A stretch of 64,000 bases of DNA from Ceratorhiza oryzae-sativae (lineage: Eukaryota > Basidiomycota > Agaricomycetes > Cantharellales > Ceratobasidiaceae). Of this stretch, positions 50,629 through 63,225 are shown piece by piece. The stretch lies in the NCBI GenBank assembly GCA_030998015.1, contig JARWMV010000247.1, positions 744,001-808,000 of the forward strand, read 5' to 3'. The position numbers were made by a program, and so were the translations under genes. The notes beneath the pieces are model-generated. The model did not search any database and was not told the origin of the DNA. It saw only the letters and a list, made by a program, of their open reading frames with translations. The first letter of the stretch is position 1. The number at the start of each line of letters is the position of its first letter.

Positions 50629-53600
50629 ATGGCTCATCAGCCACAGACATCTCCCCGCCTCCGCAAGGCTACACATATTCTGGGCGAAGCCTTCGACGTG
50701 ATATACCCCTGCCCAGAATCCAAAGAGGCAGCAATCGTCCTGATCGCTCGTGCCGAACGTGTCGTAGCGACTCTCGACCGCGTCATCCGACAAGTCAAGC
50801 CCTACGAGCTGCAGTATGAAATTGAAAGGGTTGACGAGTGAGCTTGTCTTCCATTCCGAATTTCGTGGCTAATTTATCACACAGAGTGGCCGAAGAGACG
50901 AAGAAAGTCATGCAGAGTATCGCCAGCAAGTCATTTGCCAGACGTCTGATTGATCAAACGCACGATTCTCGTGATATTGAAGTCGTCAACCTGAAACTCA
51001 CCGATGTTCTCCGGCTGTTCAATGTTGCCACCGAATCACAAATCGCTCAGGATATTGCCATAAGCGAAGGTGCTCGAAAGAACGACCAATATCAGTGAGT
51101 CTGACGTTTATCGGCAGTGAGATCAATTTCTGATCGTGGTACTCGTGATAGCATCGAGCAGAAGATGAGGCAACTCCAAGCGGACGACGAACTACTTTGC
51201 AGCGAGTTCCATGTCACCAACCCTCATACAGCCCTAAACATGATCCGCGAGTTTCAACTCATGCTGGTTGGCCTTGATCCCCAAAGCTCCCCCCGAGCTC
51301 GGCACTTTTTCGAACATGCCTTGAAAGTATTCCGAGGGCGCGCAACCTCCAAGACCATGAATCTCGACGACAGTAGTCCTTCGCTATACTCCCAAACGTC
51401 CTTCAGTTCTACAACAGGAAGCATGCGTGTGCAGCGTACCTCCCAGTGGGTCATCAACGAAAGTGATATCAAGATTGATGAAAACTCGCCACTCGGTCGA
51501 GGAGGATTCGGAACCGTGTTCAAAGGGCAATGGAACGGTGCAACAGTTGCAGTCAAGAGGCTCGTCAAGGACGCATCTGCTCAGGTCAGTCAAAATGCTA
51601 GCATTAATCATAACCTCTATTCATCGACCAACGTTAGACACTCCTCCGTGAAGTCGAAACGTGGCAGGGGCTTCGCCATCCACATGTAGTTCAATTCTTT
51701 GGGGCATCGCCTCGCGACTCGCCCAATGCGTTTATCGTCTCTCAATATCTGGCCAATGGGAACGCCCTCATGTATCTTAAACGTAACCCGGATGCGGACC
51801 GCGTGAAGCTAGCCCGCGAGACAGCAGTGGGAATGGAGTACCTGCATTCCATGGGGATCATTCATGGGGACCTGAAAGCAGTGCGTGCTGCACCTCCCAA
51901 CTCATAGCCCCCTCCTAAAAATAACTGATGAAACCAGGCGAACGTGTTGATCACAGACACTGGAGGCGCCGCACTGGCGGATTTTGGGCTATCAGAAGTG
52001 AAACAAGATTCAACTTCAAGGGCGAATACTTCAGAGAATGTGTCCGGGTCACCGAGATACCTGTCCCCAGAACGGTGGAGAGGGGTAAGCCACTGAGGCC
52101 AGAGTTTTTGACCGTTTTCTTATGGATATTGGATAGGTCCTGAATAAAGCCTCGGATGTCTATGCGTGGGCTATGACGTATGTCGTGCTATACATGGCTG
52201 TGTGACTGCCGCTGAAAGTCGAACCATTCATATATAGCACCATCGAAATATTCACCGACCTGCCCCCGTTCGGTTATATAAACGGGGTCGAACTGATCTA
52301 TCATCTAGTTGTCCGCGAGAATCAGCGCCCCGATCGACCGGATCCTGAGATTGGCCTCCAGCGCGGTTTAACGGACGACATTTGGTTCTTGATTACCAAG
52401 GCCTGGGAAAAGGATCCCCAGCAGCGACCAACGTTCAAACAGCTCACTCAGGTGTTTCCCGAGTGCAGAGCAGATCGGTCGGGGAGTATCGAGCCAGAGA
52501 TCGATGATCTACAGGGTAGGCTGATTGTTGCAATGCGAGCGCCTAAGAAGTGCCACCTAACGTATATATACTTCAACAGCTCAGCTCGATCGCATGCTCC
52601 CCAACACCGCCTCTGGGACTAGCATTGAAGTGTCTCAGACATCCTTGTCCGCAATGACCCCTATTCAAGCCACCCCACCCCTCCAGCTTGGTGGCCGTGC
52701 CCAAGGGCATGTTCAGCCATCCCGGGTCAATATTAATCATGAGCTCGAATCGGCCGAAATTGAAATACTCCCTCCACCTTCATATGACGTCGCCGCGAAC
52801 ACCCCGAGCGCAGGCAACTTGACTTTCCCCGTTTCGATTTCCGGGTCGGCAAACACGACACTGAGCAGCGTCCTGGACCAATAACTCCCCCGCTATCAAC
52901 CGCAAACGGGGGCTCATGGTATCCTCCCGAAAGAGGGGGCTCCATCCGACCCGTGAGTTTTAATTTGCCACCGTGCAGAAATTTTGCGTCCTGAATGCAG
53001 ATCATAGAGTCACAATTGTCTCCCGAACCATCTGGGTCATACGGACACGCTGGGCCAAGCAGGAACATTCCTTCTCCTCCCAACACGGCCAGCCCTCAAC
53101 CACCTCAACGAGCTTTACCTAGCCCTGGAGCCCAATCCATCCCAGAAGAGCCCTCTCGGGCGGTGATTACCCCTCCTGTTTCTCCACCCGTCGTGCAATT
53201 AGCTGCTGCGCCTGTACCGGTGTCGCCTCCACGAAGAGCTATGACACGTTCTGACAAACGGAAGAGCGCGGTCCCGTGCCTAGTAGGTTTCGCCGCTCAG
53301 CCACACTTTGACAGGATCTAATCCGTTCTTATTGTAGTTAATACGGAATTATCAGTTTCACAGGCGTTGATGGTAGCTGTGAACAAGGGTGCTGATCAAG
53401 CCGAGATCGGGAGGCTTGTGTGCCAAGTGATTGACATGGCCGAAGACGAGGGTCAGGCCAAGAGGCTGGTCGAGGCTGGTGCAATCCCGACTTTGATCAC
53501 ACGCTTCAAGGACCTTTCACCGGGCGGCGAAGGAATCAACCATGTTATCTTGGCGTTGGGATTGCTCTCGTGAGTTTGGCTCATCATGGCTCCCCAGATA

Positions 53601-54729
53601 GTCTACTGACGGATTACCATAGACACGATCTATTGAGTGCAAATAGCGTCGTGAGAACTGGGACTGCGACGATGCTCATGGAAATATCCAAGTCTGCGCG
53701 AGCAGACCCCATTCGGGCCTGTTCAGCCTGGAGTTTGGGCCGACTAGTTCATTCAGACGAGATTGCCACCCGGTTTATCCGCGATGGTCTTCCTGAGCTT
53801 TTGATCGCTTGGATGAGCACATCCAAGAACAAGATGACGCTTCGAAGCTGCGTATGGACACTTGGCACACTTGCCCGAACCGATGCGCTCGCCGCTAAAC
53901 TCGTCGATGCTGGTGCAATCCCCGCTCTTGCCACTCACCTGCAGCAGACTGCCGTCAACGTGACCGAAGCCGACCCAGAAGATTTAGGCGTCGCACTATT
54001 CGGAGTTGGACGGCTTGCACGCACAATCAAGTTCTCCAAGGCTCTCGCTGCCGCTGGTTCTGTCGAACCAATGGTCCGAACTCTCCGTCAGACACTCGAT
54101 CCGCACGTACTCAACTGGTCCGCTCGCGCCATTGGTTGCCATATGCGACCCAATTCGGCGGACATGGCCAAGATTCTGCTTGCCGACGGTGCTGCGGATG
54201 GACTTGCCCGACTTCCCCGCGTAATCCCGGCCCATGAGACGGATGCCCTTGGTTCGTTTGCCTTTGCGATCGCCCGGTTTTCTTGTGCCGAGTGGGGATC
54301 TGGCACGCGCAAGGCTCTTGTCCAGGCGGGTGTGGTGGACGCGTTATTGAGTGCCTTACGGGCCGCGTCGGCTGTTCCGACGACAAACCCTCGGGTCCAC
54401 GCCGAGCTCGCGTTTGCAGTCAGCTTTTTGGGAGATGTCGGAGGCTCTGCGATCCGAAAGGAGATTCAAGACGCTGGGGGAATTGAGATTCTGAAACAGG
54501 TCGCTCGCCAAGGCCCACCGGATGTGCGCAAGGCGTGCGAGACTGCCATCACGACGATCACTGGAAATGTGTTTACGAGGAGTACTGGTGAGTTCATAAT
54601 TCGCTGATTCTAAAGCTCCTCTGACTGGGAAACATCATAGCATCGACGAAGACCGCATTCACTCATGATTGGAGTGGCGGCTGCCCCGAATATCCGATCA
54701 TCCATCCCGACTTTGAGTCTTGGATCTAG
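50629..54729 (+). CDS. MLKL-NTD-like helical bundle + protein kinase + armadillo repeats
   Basis: ATG 50629 sits in a strong context (CCACCATGG). Residues about 15-150 are all-helical: SKEAAIVLIARAERVVATLD, then VAEETKKVMQSIASKSFARR, then DIEVVNLKLTDVLRLFNVAT. This pattern resembles the four-helix N-terminal domain of MLKL-type cell-death proteins common in Agaricomycetes. The kinase follows (about 255-530), TKL/LISK-like: GRGGFGTVFKGQWNG, VAVKRL, MGIIHGDLKAANVLI, LADFGLSEV, YLSPERWRG, and AWEKDPQQRPTFKQL. Catalytic Lys, Asp and DFG are all present, so it should be active. A Pro/Ser-rich linker of about 200 residues follows. Armadillo-type repeats then run from GADQAEIGRLVCQVIDMAED (about 53370) through ACSAWSLGRLVHSDEIATRF, LRSCVWTLGTLARTDALAAK and WSARAIGCHM to about 54550. 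The protein ends PDFESWI. One linker frame (about 52790-52885) joins only if an 80-nt intron or a one-base correction is assumed; otherwise it is two adjacent genes. Confidence 0.8.
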
Positions 54730-55115
54730 ACTACCTAGATTCGTGTTGCGGGTTTTTGATTTGCTTAACTTTCTTTTTTTGGGTTTCAGCCCGAACTCTG
54801 AGTGTACAAATACGAAAGTCTCTCTATTGATACCATAATTTGTACTTGACAACGCCAGGAACCAACCGAGGCCGTGGCTTTCACAAAACCCTAAATTCAT
54901 AATTTTGATTGGATGGGATTACATTTATGAGTTCAATAGATGCTTCACATTGTATCTGAAACTACCGATGTCTCTGGGGCCACTTTATCAATAGCGCATA
55001 TATCCAGTCCTTATCACAACCAAGCAATGAAACGCGTAGTTTTATATTTTATATTTTATATATATATTTTTACAAAGAATATTTCTGAATCCTAAGAGTT
55101 TTAATAGTAGGTTCT
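54730..55115. other. AT-rich intergenic region between convergent genes
   Basis: Convergent 3' ends of the kinase-armadillo gene and the aldo-keto reductase. AT-rich, with a run of TATATTTTA repeats at about 55040-55070; a likely polyadenylation zone. No gene. Confidence 0.5.
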
Positions 55116-56398
55116 TTACGCCGACAACTCAGGTGTGTCCCTGTATGACGTCTCCATGAACATTGGTGGGTGTTGGTCGCCCAATACTTTGGTTACTTGA
55201 ATGGCTTGACGAATCGACTGGATGTACTCCCGCGTCAATTGGATCTGTGCAGCCGCCAAGTTCTCCTCGACATATTTAATGGCCTTTGTTCTGGAACCCC
55301 GGCTTGGTCAGATAGCCAGCTTCAGCCCTGGGATAGGAGTAATGTCATTTCCTTGGTCAATGATAAATGCCAGAGCAATCTCACTCGCAGTGGCGTTATA
55401 TACCTTGGAAATCTCATGGAACTTGGCAGCGAGTGCCATGGTCTTTGGAAAGCCGCGTGCTGTGTTGAGCAAATGTCCTTTCTCTTCAATCTCCAAGACG
55501 AATGGAGAATACTACCAGGATTGTTGCTTGGGCAAATAAAGAAAAGTGAATAGCAAACTGAATTTACCTCTACTTGAATCACCACAATAGGATGGACCTC
55601 ATGCGTGCGACGCAGAGTAGCTGGCGAAGGTGCTGATAAGCTAATATAGTGGATTTTGGCAATCCTAATATTCACAAGAATTAGTCCCTATAACACTCGA
55701 TAGGCCAACTTGACAAGATCGACCAGTGCGCTCATCGTACCCTCTATTGGGAACTTGGAGTCGATTCGATGAATATGGTATAGGTTGATCCTTTCTGTCT
55801 CTAGCTGCGCCAAAAGCCTATCGATACTGCTGCAGAAGGGTGCACTACATGAGACCAGCCTTGAGGGCAATGCATAGGGTCATACTGGTCAGTTTGCTTG
55901 CCAGGAAGATCTAGTCGTGGCCGCTGAGTGTTAGTGAACAAGACTTCAGCGCATTTTGAGAGGACTAACCCGATCGCGTTTGCCGGTGCGCTTGAACCAT
56001 TTGCCGAGGAGGTCCTCGGCATCTACATATATACGCATATATCGACGTTCTGATTGGAATATCACGATTGGAATACCCACATAGACGTCGGCGGGATCCC
56101 AGTTATTGCAGCGAAGCTCCAAACCCTTATCAAGCAGCTAGAATACGGGAGCTTAGCTTGAGGCGGAAGCTAAAACCTAGGCGCTCTCACTTTGAGACGT
56201 GGTTCGCCATTTTCATCGTTACTGATAAATACTTTGGGAAAAGTTGTTCCCCCAATGCTCTATGTGTAGGGCCAACAGCTTAGATCGATTCCACTTAGGT
56301 AGTCGTTCACCTACCGTTGCCCCTAACCCAATCGCAGATACATCTCATCACCAATTTTGCGTGTCGGTAGTCCTTGAGTCGACATCATGAGACGTTTC
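55116..56398 (-). pseudogene. Aldo-keto reductase, decayed
   Basis: Minus-strand pieces follow the NADPH-dependent aldo/keto reductase fold in order: start MMSTQGLPTRKIGDE; VSAIGLGAT; LLDKGLELRCNNWDPADVY (catalytic Asp and Tyr region); AEDLLGKWFKRTGKRDRIFL; SSIDRLLAQLETERINLYHI with HRID; KIHYISLSAPSPATLRRTHE; VHPIVVIQVEYSPFVLEIEE; ASEIALAFIIDQGNDITPIP; AIKYVEENLAAAQIQLTREY; and the end at TAA 55116-55118. Faults: a frame break between KIGDE and VSAIGLG; the segment after the coenzyme-site strand is not in frame; about 45-50 residues normally between the QVEYSPF helix and the last helices are missing (EEKGHLLNTARG runs directly into FPKTMALAAKFHEI); and a stop or frame break after PIPGLKLAI. 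Together these indicate a pseudogene, though one or two breaks could be sequence errors. Confidence 0.7.
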
Positions 56399-58490
56399 AC
56401 AGTGATACAAATAAGGTTAAAGATTGAAACCTAGCTCTTCCTGTCGAGTGTTATATACGGAGTGGGTGTGACGGGACCGTGGACCATCGAGTGAACACGC
56501 ATACACCAGCCTCCACATCTACAGCATCAACGCCGAGCATTTCGCTGAACTATTCCTATATTGGGCGGAATATTATCAATTGAGGGAGGTAACGCCAAGG
56601 TTTTGACTGAGGCTGAAGGATGTCAGCGGCGCGGACGGCCGCGTCCGAGCGAGAGAGTGTCAGTATCAGAGGGTAATGGCCATTTTTCATCAAGTAAGAA
56701 GCTATATCATGTACAGTCCGGCCTTGTCCGAAAATAGATCCAGTTTCAGAGACACCAGATACAACTTAGAGCAGGGTTATACTTCTGAGAACAAGAGTTA
56801 TACAATCTACACTATCCCCGAGAAACTGGATTCTCGTGTCATCATACGTTATGAGGCCTGTCCAGGTAACGCGGCTCCGAAGGAAGCAGCCACGCATGAG
56901 AATCTGCCTCAACCCATCCGGAAACTACCTGAAATCTCCAGCTAACCAGACATTTCAACTGGGCCAAAAGAGTATTGGGTGGGTGGCTTTCAACAGGACA
57001 GCCCGTATGGGCTTTAGAGCCTATTGGATCCCAGGCAAATGTCCTTCTGGGTGCCTCCCGGAGCGTCAGTGAGACTATGGGTCATGACTTCGATAGACAA
57101 TACAAACAACGTAAGTTTGTTTCGGATGGCCACACGAACGTAATTAATACTCAAACGAGTCGTTTAGACTATAGCCTGGCTGGCCTCACCGTCAGACACT
57201 TCAAACTGAATCAACATTAGCTACTGTTGAGGACCTTGACAACAACGCCAAACATTATCACGACATTCCTGTTGGCGGCGCATCCAGTATATGATTATGT
57301 ATAGTATTACGCAGGTATTTTCTGGGCCTCTCCGTATATCTACAGTCCGATTTCTGTACAATAATACCAGCTCAGCAAAACACCCGGCCCAGTTTTACAG
57401 TTGCATCAGACTCGGCCCTGAAACCTAGCAAAAACGACGATTAGAATGAGATCTAGAAGGTGTGCGCAGTCATCGCTACTGCTTAGGATTTTTTGGTGCT
57501 CAACTCACTAAATGGCGAGTGGCCAGTTTCCTAGTATGCGACGGTATATGCATGTTCTTTTTAATCCAGATGGAGTTGGTGGGTCGTGGTTTGGCTGGAA
57601 CTTTGAAGGACGAAACGATATCTTGCTATATTTTTTGATTTCTCGGTTTACATTTCAATAGTATTGACGCTTGCCTCAAGTCTAAGGAGCAAGACAGTTA
57701 TTTAATATGGTACAATTGCATTATCGTAGCCAAACAGAACGAAATCCTGAACATCGCTGGAACTTATCATATACCTAGGTGTTATCGCTGCAGGCGATCA
57801 TATGTGGGCATGAGCGGTCCTCAAGTATTTCCTAGTTGTGGTCCCCTCGCTACCCATGGGCATGATCCTCGGCCGCCCCTAACTAGCGGTGTTTAAAACA
57901 CCGGCAAATGCTCAAGCCAAATGCCCAAGCTCCTGATCGACATAGAGCAGCTTAGGGTTTACATTGATTAATCTCAAACCTGTGGGAGTGCGGCTCTCGA
58001 CTGACGGAGAAAGTGGCTGCGTGTACGTAGAGCCCATACTGGGTTATCCAAAATTCAGAGGCGGCGTCCTCCAAACGGCCAGGGAATGATCTGCTCGTCG
58101 ATATGAGGCCGCTTTAGGGATCCAAGTGAGGGATCGACCACGGACGATTCCTGTGATAACCAGAATTTACATTGCGGGCCATAGCACACACGTGGTCAGT
58201 CTATGAGGGTTAGTGGCCAGGCGCGGCCATTCTCGCCTCCTGGGCCCCGTGTTCCCAAACGGGTGGTGTCAATCATAGAGACCAGGCGAGGGGTCAAGCT
58301 CATCGGATGAGACAGGGTCATAGATGGATCCGGAGTTTTCGGTCTTATTTCACGCGTGTACAGCCGCGCTAGCTATCGGGACATCAGCCACTTGAAGATC
58401 CAAGATGTGCGATCAAGCTCATGGCGGGACCCCAAGCGCGAAGCCATAATATATGGGATTAATCGACAAAAAAGCAAATACGCACAAGTG
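56399..58490. other. Long intergenic region
   Basis: About 2.1 kb without a supportable gene. Short plus-strand ORFs at 56676-57220 show no recognisable protein. No repeat structure found by eye. Confidence 0.4.
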
Positions 58491-59426
58491 TTATTCAACA
58501 CCCAGAATGCCCCACATTATGCGTCCAATGACCTCGATCCCATCATGTTCGCGGCTAGCTCGTGCTCTTCCATCGGCGACGACCTGGGCATTCATCGCTC
58601 CGCTAAGTTCCCTGGAGTCAATAATCTTCGAGACGATGCTCTCATGGAACTCCGGGTGGCCCTGAACCGTCAGGATATGGATAGCCCTTAGACCATCCGA
58701 TGGGCTTGAGCCAGGATATCGGAGAGACATGCCTTGATTAGCGCAAGTTGGTGTGGCGCCAATAATATCAAAGTCGGGAGGGATGGAGGTCGCCGGGACG
58801 TGGTCTCGATGCATCTGATGGATTTTCTGTATGATGGCAAAGACGGTTAAACGCGTAAAGGGGCAATTTTGAAAATGTACCAAATTCTGTCGGTCAAATA
58901 TCTCAGCACCCAGGGGGCTGAGCTGCACGTCATACACTCCAACCTCCCAGCCCCTCTCGTTTGGAACACAATCGCCGCCCAATGCTCTGGCTACAATTTG
59001 GTGACCAAAACAGATGCCAAGGATCCTGATTTTGGGGTACTCCTTGGTGACTCTAGCAACAAAGTCTAGAAGCGGGGGTATCCAAGGAAGCGGCGCGTAT
59101 GCTGACGAGGCTAACCAACGGCAAAAGCGTGGGTAAGTTCTTATAAAAGCGACGAGTCCAATGGCTCAAGCCTCACCAGATCCAGTGAGCACGATCCCAT
59201 CATATGTCGAAAGCTTTTCATCGTCGGGATAAGCCCCTTTTACGACGTCATATCCGTCGAGAATAAACTCGATACTTCCTGGACCCCTTTGCGTGGTTTT
59301 TAGGATGTGATTGAGCGCCTTTTGCAAGTGGGCTCTGAATATTTCGAGGTATGTTCCGTGCGCAGCTACGACTTGTGGAAGAGGCGTATCGCAGATCAGC
59401 AAGGCTAAGTTTAGGCGTCGAGTCAT
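58491..59426 (-). CDS. Class I glutamine amidotransferase-like protein
   Basis: ATG 59426 starts TRRLNLALLICDTPLPQVVA, the standard first strand of the stand-alone GATase family related to yeast YLR126C. Exon 1 ends after GIVLTGS; exon 2 begins ASSAYAPLPWIPPLLDFVAR. The nucleophile elbow IRILGICFGHQIVARALGG carries the catalytic Cys, and the end of the fold has ILTVQGHPEFHESIV with the catalytic His and a following Glu. A second intron separates IFDRQNL from KIHQMHRDHVPA. CANQGMSLRYPGSSPSDGLR fits the conserved substrate-loop region. The protein, about 255 residues, ends GILGVE at TAA 58491-58493. Members split glutamine or act as isopeptidase-like hydrolases; the acceptor substrate is unknown. 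Frame continuity is clean, so the gene looks intact. Confidence 0.88.
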
Positions 59427-60761
59427 CGTGTGATTAAGATGTGATACGCTTTATGGTGGTTAGTTGTGGTGGAGCGTTGTACCACGTGGCAAGATTCCAT
59501 TTCATTTCGTTTGTACCCTTACGTCCGTGCAAATGCATTACATTGCTAGCCCTTCGATAGCAAGGGGTCTTGCCACAAACTGTGTCGATATCCAACTGTC
59601 TATTCAACATATTCAGGTTGTGTTTGGGATCGCCCCTGGTCCTGGAAACGATTACGCACCGCATATATATCATTTGGTACGCATTTATCCACGCTGCCAT
59701 CGTCCTTACATCGGGCCCAAACCCAGGCTCGGACGATGAGCGGCCCTTACGTGGGCTCATGCGGATGAGACGTAGATACTGCGGCTGCAGGATGTCGCAC
59801 CAATGCTCCCAACCACAATTTTATCAGAGAATCATCATTGTGCAAATTGCAGCTGCGGCCCCGATGATCTGGTACTCTGGACAGCATCTCGAAAAGGATT
59901 CACATGCTTATCGTCACTACAAGCATGTTAATTCAGCGGTTTTACGCACCGTGTACGCTCGACAAAGAGTAAACATGGTATTTCCGAATCTAGCTCATTC
60001 GCGTCATATGAGATTCAACCGTATGACATCAAAATAAATAAATGGCAGTTTAAGATGGCCCTGGCTAGCGTAATAGGTCGGTTGCCACACGCTGAACTTG
60101 GAGAATGCTAGCGAGCACCTGCAAGTAGGGCGGGGTTCTGATCGCGGATCGCCAGTTCAATTCAATGGGAGGGTCGTCATTATTTTCCTCTTCATCCGAA
60201 TCAATTAACCAGTCTACGTGAGCCTGGATCCTACTTGCCTGATCTGTTCTTTCAATTTATTTCTATATTCTTGAGGTGGGTTATGGACTATGAAATATGA
60301 TTGAGTCGAGTGTAACTTCGAGGTATCATGTGGACGCACTTTCTTGCCTAGGTGCAGCGTCCGTCCTGTACCATCCATCACCGAGTTTGAATAGCCAATG
60401 GAAAGCATGATGAATTTATGTGAGCAGCTTAACTTATCCTTGTTTCAGGTGGATCGATTTTGGTGTTAGCAATGACAAAAGAATCCTGAACCAACCACGA
60501 CCACAAGATGTAGGTGAAAATAACATATTCACCATTCAGGTTTAACAAAGTTTCATCGATTATCGTTTGTTAATCCCTTTCGTTTGCGAGAATTGCTCGA
60601 CTATCCAGGAGGTCAACATTGTGGCTAGTGCCTAGCCACAACAGACATGTAGAATTACACTGAAACACGTGACTCTGCCCTGCCGTGGCTTACGTGAGAA
60701 CGATCTCCCCTTGACCAAAATTTGAGTTCTGGAAATTTGGCTCTTATAACCAGCAAACAGT
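59427..60761. other. Intergenic region
   Basis: About 1.3 kb between divergent genes. Overlapping ORFs at 59.4-60.0 kb on both strands have no recognisable content. The last 130 bp should hold the eIF3l promoter. Confidence 0.4.
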
Positions 60762-63225
60762 ATGGCACAAAGGGCAAACTACTACGCTCATGAAGAGTAC
60801 GAAGAAGACCTCGGAGATGTAAACATCGAGGCAGTGGTTGGAAACTATGGGCAGGGAGGACACGAGATGTATGAGGATGGCAAGTATATGGTGCACGAGT
60901 CGCCTATTTCATTCGATAACGGTATTTTTTAGACCAGGCTAGAATAGACGAGGCAACAATGTCTGCTATGCATCAAATGGCGCAACAGGCTGCCTTTGCT
61001 CAGATTCCCGACGTCGTGAAACGGGCAAGCGCAGGCCAACTCGGATTTGCGAATTACCTATTAACTAATAGGATTGTAGTTCATCGTTCAATTCCACCAA
61101 GCGGTTATGGACAACAACCTTGCCGAAATCACGAACGCTTATGATCAAGGATGGAATAGACTTACCGAGAAGTTTTATGCCAAAACGGAATGGCCAGAGG
61201 CGGAGTTGATCGCACCCCTCGTCAATGACGGTAAGATTCGCGGGTTCTCGTAAAATATCTCAACCTAAAGTTTCCATAGATCCTGTCTTCTTAATTCTGT
61301 ACAGGGAGTTGTACTACCGGTGAGCTGCATTCGCAACGTCTAGATTCTCGTTTTCTAACCATATACTAGACATGTCTACTCAAAGCTCCAGCCAGAAATC
61401 GACGATCGGTTCCACTCGTACGAAAACAGCTGTGAACTCTTCAACTACCTATTGAGTATGTATACTCCACTTCATTCTCGTGTGCCACAACCTGCGTTAA
61501 ACGAGCAACCTATTCAACAGACTCGGATGGGCCAGTCCAACTTGAACTCCCGGACCAGTGGCTCTGGGACATCATTGACGAATTCATCTACCAGTTTCAG
61601 AGTTTCTGCGTATGGCGTGCTCGGCCAACACAGAAATCCGAAGAAGAATTGATGATGCTAGCTGACGGGAGTCAGGTATGTTTCATCCTTCAGTTTCTCT
61701 AAGAAATTTCATTGATAATGTTGAATAGGTGTGGAGCTGCTACAGCGTTCTCAATGTCCTATACTCTCTTATTCAAAAGTCTCGGATCAACGAGTATCTT
61801 GAGGCCACACAACGTGGAGCGTCTGCCGAAGAAGTGGCGTGAGTCTGATCGAGCACACCTATTTCATATATATCCCGATGCATCTATAGTGAAGCCGCAG
61901 GCGAGTATGGGCAACGCCCTCTGTATCGCACTCTTGGGTTCTTCAGCATTATCGGCCTGTTGCGTGTGCATGTGCTTCTTGGAGACTACACGCTGGCTTT
62001 AAAAGTCATGGACCCTGTCAAACTAAACCAGAAGGTACGTGCCACCTTACGTTACCAACCTCCATTATTACTGACATTCTTCCAATGAATCTAGGCGTTT
62101 TTCACCCGTGTGACTGCGTGCCATGTGGCGACTTACTATTATGTTGGATTTTGCTATATGTCACTCAGGCGCTATACCGACGCGACGCGCACATTCAACT
62201 CGATCTTGAACTTTATTTCAAGGATGAGGCAGTATCATACTAGGAGTTACCAGTACGATCAGGTATGTTAAGATGATAAGGTGTAAGAACCTGATGAAAT
62301 GGAGTTTACGGTAATAGATCAACCGAACAGCCGATAGGATGTATGCGCTGCTCGCAATATGCAACGCCCTCTCTCCGAGCAGGCTAGACGATGCGATTAT
62401 GACGAACCTGAAAGAGAGATATGGAGAACAACACACCAAGATGTCCAAAGGGTATTTACAATTTGCCTGTTCGACACAAAATACATCCTCACCAAAGCGC
62501 CTAGTACCGAGGAGGGTTTCGCTGCGTTCGAAGAACTCTACACAAAGTCGTGCCCAAAGTTCATCTCGTCCACTCCTCCGCCTTATCATGATACGGATTT
62601 GTTATCCCTCTATATCTCTTCGCCGCCTCTCGAACCTCTCCATCGCCATCTCTCCCTCTTTCTGTCGGACGTTCGAATCCAGCAGAGCGTTGTACCCACC
62701 TTGCGCAGCTTCTTGAAGATGTACTCCTCCCTGGATGCAAGCAAACTCGCCGGGTTCTTGGATGCTGACGAGGAAGAGATTGTGCAACAAATGATGGTCA
62801 TGAAAGGGGCTAGCCGAAGCGTGAGCCGAGCAGCAGTCGTGGGAGATAGTGGAGGATTATTGGAGGGAGCGGTGATCAGCACGAGTGACCTAGATTTCGT
62901 CATTGACGAGGTGCGCCGTGTCCCCTATCACTGGATTTGATCTATATTGAAATACCTGCTCGAATAGAACATGGTCCAAATTGTCGAGAGCACGATCGGT
63001 CGACGTTATGGCGGGTGGTTCATCCGAAATACGGAGCATGCCATAAAAGTATACGACACCCTCAAATCCAGCCCACTCCCAATCTCCAAGACGGCGGCTG
63101 CAACTTCGGCGACAGTTGGGAATGGCGCCAGCGCCGGAAAACCGGCTACTCCTACGCCTAGTGGAGCACCAGCAGGAGCAAAGCCAGCGTGGGGGGCGGC
63201 GAAGAGTGTGAGGTTGGCAGCTTGA
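60762..63225 (+). CDS. eIF3l: Translation initiation factor eIF3 subunit L
   Basis: Subunit of the eIF3 complex, which scaffolds the 43S pre-initiation complex. Start ATG gives [20 protein letters not shown], an acidic Tyr-rich N-terminus. Family landmarks after splicing: [60 protein letters not shown] with [44 protein letters not shown] with [33 protein letters not shown]; and [20 protein letters not shown]. The PCI-type C-terminal region has [34 protein letters not shown], then an Ala/Pro/Gly-rich tail ending VRLAA with TGA at 63223-63225. At least eight short introns; the frame is continuous across those checked. Length near 600 residues, usual for the family. Confidence 0.93.

Noticed and set aside
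53749..54386. Minus-strand ORFs under the armadillo-repeat region
   Set aside because: Antisense shadows of the repeat-coding exons.
56676..57220. Cluster of overlapping plus-strand ORFs
   Set aside because: No family resemblance and no plausible splice structure. Left as intergenic.
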